A DNA stretch of 64,000 nt from Maribacter aestuarii (GTDB taxonomy: Bacteria > Bacteroidota > Bacteroidia > Flavobacteriales > Flavobacteriaceae), in NCBI RefSeq assembly GCF_027474845.2, contig NZ_CP107031.2, positions 2,370,501 to 2,434,500 of the forward strand, written 5' to 3'. Numbering within the stretch: position 1 is the stretch's first letter; the number at the start of each line of letters is the position of its first letter. Under the pieces are notes generated by a model. That model searched no databases and was not told the DNA's origin. It worked only from the letters and a program-made list of their open reading frames with translations. The position numbers and the translations under genes are program-made. Shown piece by piece: positions 61,620 through 64,000 of this stretch.

Positions 61620-62081
61620 ATGTTACAGGACAAAGTTAAGAGGCTTTTAGAGGCGGGTTTACAGGAGGATGAGTCACTCTTTTTGATAGACTTTTCCATA
61701 TCCGGTGATAACAGGATACATGTAGTGATAGATGGTGATAATGGGGTGACTGTTGCGGATTGCGTAAAAATAAGTAGAAGTATAGAACATAATTTAGATA
61801 GGGAAGAAATTGATTTTTCTTTGGAAGTTGCATCGGCAGGTGCCACGGAACCAATGACGCTCCCCAGACAGTACAAAAAGCATATTGGAAGAAAGTTGGC
61901 CGTTGAAACAACGGATACTAAATATGAAGGCAATCTGACTGCTGCCGATGAGGATTCAATTGTCTTGGAATGGAAGGCAAGGGAGCCAAAACCTATTGGT
62001 AAAGGTAAGGTTACGGTACAGAAAAGACAGGAAATAGCATTTCCTGATATTAAGAAAGCAAAAGTTGTATTAAAATTTTAA
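61620..62081 (+). CDS. rimP: ribosome maturation factor RimP
   Basis: RimP assists 30S subunit assembly. The 153-residue protein begins KVKRLLEAGLQEDESLFLID and has VIDGDNGVTVADCVKISRSI, then SLEVASAGATEPMTLPRQYK, where the usual SPG sequence is replaced by SAGAT. Its length and place before nusA are typical. It lies behind a strong promoter and a leader hairpin. Confidence 0.95.
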   Translation: MLQDKVKRLLEAGLQEDESLFLIDFSISGDNRIHVVIDGDNGVTVADCVKISRSIEHNLDREEIDFSLEVASAGATEPMTLPRQYKKHIGRKLAVETTDTKYEGNLTAADEDSIVLEWKAREPKPIGKGKVTVQKRQEIAFPDIKKAKVVLKF

Positions 62082-62093
62082 TTGTAATCACAA

Positions 62094-63326
62094 ATGGAAA
62101 ATATTGCGTTAATAGAATCTTTTTCGGAATTTAAAGATGATAAATTCATTGACCGAGTAACGCTCATGGCAATTTTAGAGGATGTTTTCCGTAACGCTCT
62201 AAAGAAGAAGTTTGGTTCAGACGATAATTTTGATATCATCATTAACCCGGACAAGGGAGATTTGGAGATTTGGCGTAATCGTGTCGTTGTAGAGGACGGG
62301 GAAGTAGAAGAGCCTAACGAAGAAATTTCTTTGAGCGAGGCAAGAAAGATAGAACCTGATTTTGAGGTAGGGGAAGATGTATCAGAAGAGGTTAAGCTCA
62401 TTAACTTGGGAAGAAGGGCCATTTTGGCATTGCGTCAAAACCTTATTTCTAAAATTCATGAGCACGATAATACAACCATTTACAAGCAATTTAAAGACTT
62501 GGAGGGAGAAATATACACCGCTGAGGTACATCATATCCGTCATAAGGCTATAATTTTGTTGGATGATGAAGGGAATGAAATTATACTTCCAAAAGATCGT
62601 CAAATCCCTTCCGATTTCTTTCGTAAAGGTGATAATGTTAGGGGTATCATTGAAAGTGTTGAGCTTAAAGGAGCAAAACCAACGATTATCATGTCCAGAA
62701 GTTCCCCTTTGTTTTTGGAGCAATTGTTTTTCCAAGAAATCCCAGAGGTTTTTGATGGTTTAATCACCATTAAAAAAGCGGTACGTATTCCTGGGGAAAA
62801 GGCCAAGGTAGCGGTGGATTCATATGATGACCGTATAGACCCGGTTGGGGCCTGTGTAGGTATGAAGGGTTCTCGTATTCACGGCATAGTTCGGGAGTTG
62901 GGTAACGAAAATATAGATGTGATAAACTGGACTTCAAATCCCCAGTTATTGGTGACAAGGGCATTGAGTCCGGCAAGAGTTTCTTCCGTTAAGTTGAACG
63001 ATGAGAAGATGACAGCGCAGGTTTACCTTAAACCAGAGGAGGTTTCAAAGGCCATTGGTAGAGGTGGGCATAACATTAGACTTGCTGGTCAGTTAACTGG
63101 TTATGAGATAGATGTATTTAGGGAAGGTGTTGAGGAGGATGTGGAATTGACAGAGTTTTCAGATGAGATAGAAGCTTGGATTATAGACGAGTTTAAGAAG
63201 ATAGGTATGGATACCGCAAGAAGTGTACTGGAACAAGATGTAGACGATTTGGTAAAACGTACGGATTTAGAGGAGGAGACAATATTGGAAGTTGTACGTA
63301 TCCTAAAAGAAGAATTAGAAGATTAG
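62094..63326 (+). CDS. nusA: transcription termination/antitermination factor NusA
   Basis: The 410-residue protein has the N-terminal polymerase-binding domain (ALIESFSEFKDDKFIDRVTL), the S1 domain (GEIYTAEVHHIRHKAIILLD), and KH domains with ARVSSVKLNDEKMTAQVYL and GRGGHNIRLAGQLTGYEIDV. The acidic C-terminal repeats of E. coli NusA are absent, as expected for this phylum. NusA pauses RNA polymerase and couples it to termination and antitermination. It lies 12 bases after rimP. Confidence 0.97.
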   Translation: MENIALIESFSEFKDDKFIDRVTLMAILEDVFRNALKKKFGSDDNFDIIINPDKGDLEIWRNRVVVEDGEVEEPNEEISLSEARKIEPDFEVGEDVSEEVKLINLGRRAILALRQNLISKIHEHDNTTIYKQFKDLEGEIYTAEVHHIRHKAIILLDDEGNEIILPKDRQIPSDFFRKGDNVRGIIESVELKGAKPTIIMSRSSPLFLEQLFFQEIPEVFDGLITIKKAVRIPGEKAKVAVDSYDDRIDPVGACVGMKGSRIHGIVRELGNENIDVINWTSNPQLLVTRALSPARVSSVKLNDEKMTAQVYLKPEEVSKAIGRGGHNIRLAGQLTGYEIDVFREGVEEDVELTEFSDEIEAWIIDEFKKIGMDTARSVLEQDVDDLVKRTDLEEETILEVVRILKEELED

Positions 63327-63368
63327 CTATATATTAGCACTAGAATATAAGAACGGGAATCAGTATTT

Positions 63369-64000
63369 ATGGCAGATAATGCAACAATTAGGCTTAATAA
63401 AGTTCTTCGGGAACTTAATATTTCCTTGGATAGGGCGATAGACTATTTGAGCTCCAAAGGACATGATGTGGACGCAAGGCCGACCACAAAAATTTCCAAT
63501 GAGGTTTATCAGGTCTTGGTTGATGGGTTCCAGACGGATATGAGCAAAAAAGTTGCGTCCAAGGAAGTCGGGGAGGAAAAACGCAAGGAAAAAGAGGCCA
63601 TCAGGATACAATTGGAACAGGAGCAGGAAGAGCGAAGACTGGCCCGTGAAAAAAGGAATGCCGCGGCAGAGGAGAAAAGACTGGTAGGTAAAGTAGACTT
63701 AGCGGGACCAAAAACCGTGGGTAAAATAGACTTGAGTCCTAAGAAAAAAGCCAGTGCCCCTAAGCCCACAAAGGAAGTGGAGGAGGTCAAAGATGCTGTG
63801 GCTGAACCCAAGGCCGAAAAGCCTGTTATGGAAGAGTCCAAAAGCGAGGTTGCAATCGAGAAAAAGGATGATGTTGCACCTAAAACTGAGAGTGCAGAAG
63901 AAAATGAAACTTTAGAGACCAAGTATAAAAAATTATCCGGACCAAAGATTACCGGGGATAAAATAGACCTTTCCAAGTTTCAGAAACCTAAAAAGAAGAA
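63369..64000 (+). CDS. infB: translation initiation factor IF-2, N-terminal part, cut by window end
   Basis: The frame starts MADNATIRLNKVLRELNISL and continues DRAIDYLSSKGHDVDARPTT, the N-terminal IF-2 domain, then a charged Lys/Glu linker with repeated GKIDLSPKKK-like text (KVDLAGPKTVGKIDLSPK, GPKITGDKIDLSKF). The frame is open to the last base, so the GTPase domain lies beyond. It follows nusA by 42 bases in the usual rimP-nusA-infB operon. Confidence 0.95.
   Translation, partial: MADNATIRLNKVLRELNISLDRAIDYLSSKGHDVDARPTTKISNEVYQVLVDGFQTDMSKKVASKEVGEEKRKEKEAIRIQLEQEQEERRLAREKRNAAAEEKRLVGKVDLAGPKTVGKIDLSPKKKASAPKPTKEVEEVKDAVAEPKAEKPVMEESKSEVAIEKKDDVAPKTESAEENETLETKYKKLSGPKITGDKIDLSKFQKPKKK

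Noticed and set aside
63509..63976. A 155-codon frame antisense to the IF-2 gene
   Set aside because: The plus strand carries the infB N-terminal domain and its Lys/Glu linker; the antisense frame is a by-product.
1..64000. CRISPR arrays, insertion sequences, rRNA genes, prophage
   Set aside because: I saw no regularly spaced repeats, transposase-like frames, rRNA motifs or phage gene runs.

Overview
The window is a piece of chromosome from a Bacteroidota bacterium, almost certainly a member of the Flavobacteriaceae. The signs are a moderately AT-rich sequence, sigma-A promoters of the Bacteroidetes type (TTTG, about 19 bases, TAnnTTTG), no Shine-Dalgarno leaders, and family-level markers: a type IX secretion sorting domain, DUF4249 lipoproteins beside a TonB-dependent receptor, a 2-oxoglutarate dehydrogenase neighbour protein, and an S2 ribosomal protein with a helix-hairpin-helix tail. 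I cannot name the genus from sequence alone.

Bases 1-9300 look like an accessory stress island. They hold the end of a BaeRF-type protein, a divergent archease, a secreted PepSY-like protein, an operon of SAM methyltransferase, archease and RtcB RNA ligase (the rtcB frame is broken at an A7 run), a convergent phosphoribosyltransferase/hydrolase pair, a zinc alcohol dehydrogenase, an L,D-transpeptidase and two tiny membrane proteins. Four intergenic sites fit ANTGAYN4RTCATT, a Crp/Fnr-like inverted repeat, and two weaker sites lie in front of the methyltransferase and the dehydrogenase. My best candidate for something new is therefore an RNA-repair and envelope stress regulon under one regulator.

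Bases 9379-24256 are mostly housekeeping: waaA (LPS Kdo transfer), a DegT-type aminotransferase and galE (surface sugars), sucA-sucB (TCA cycle), a retropepsin-like protease, tatD, type I asparaginase, tRNA-Ser(GGA), and the exbB-orf-exbD-exbD proton-channel operon that energises TonB receptors, followed by a PorT-family barrel.

Bases 24251-40446 carry a membrane protein and rpoN, asnS, an RND/MMPL-type exporter, frr and pyrH, an M61 peptidase, an ECF sigma factor operon (sigma, HEAT-repeat anti-sigma candidate, two DUF4097 proteins), and the rplM-rpsI-rpsB-tsf translation cluster.

Bases 40674-48733 hold a small lipoprotein, a secreted esterase/peptidase whose frame is also broken at an A7 run, two tandem DUF4249 lipoproteins with a TonB-dependent receptor, an orphan type IX sorting-domain protein and an unknown protein. 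Bases 48733-61296 hold polA, a VOC protein, glycosylasparaginase, cutC, a membrane metallophosphoesterase, a thioredoxin-fold protein without cysteines, a giant DUF2723 membrane protein, tRNA-Gln(TTG) and a cation/proton antiporter. The window closes with the rimP-nusA-infB operon, infB running off the end. No CRISPR array, insertion sequence, rRNA or prophage was seen.
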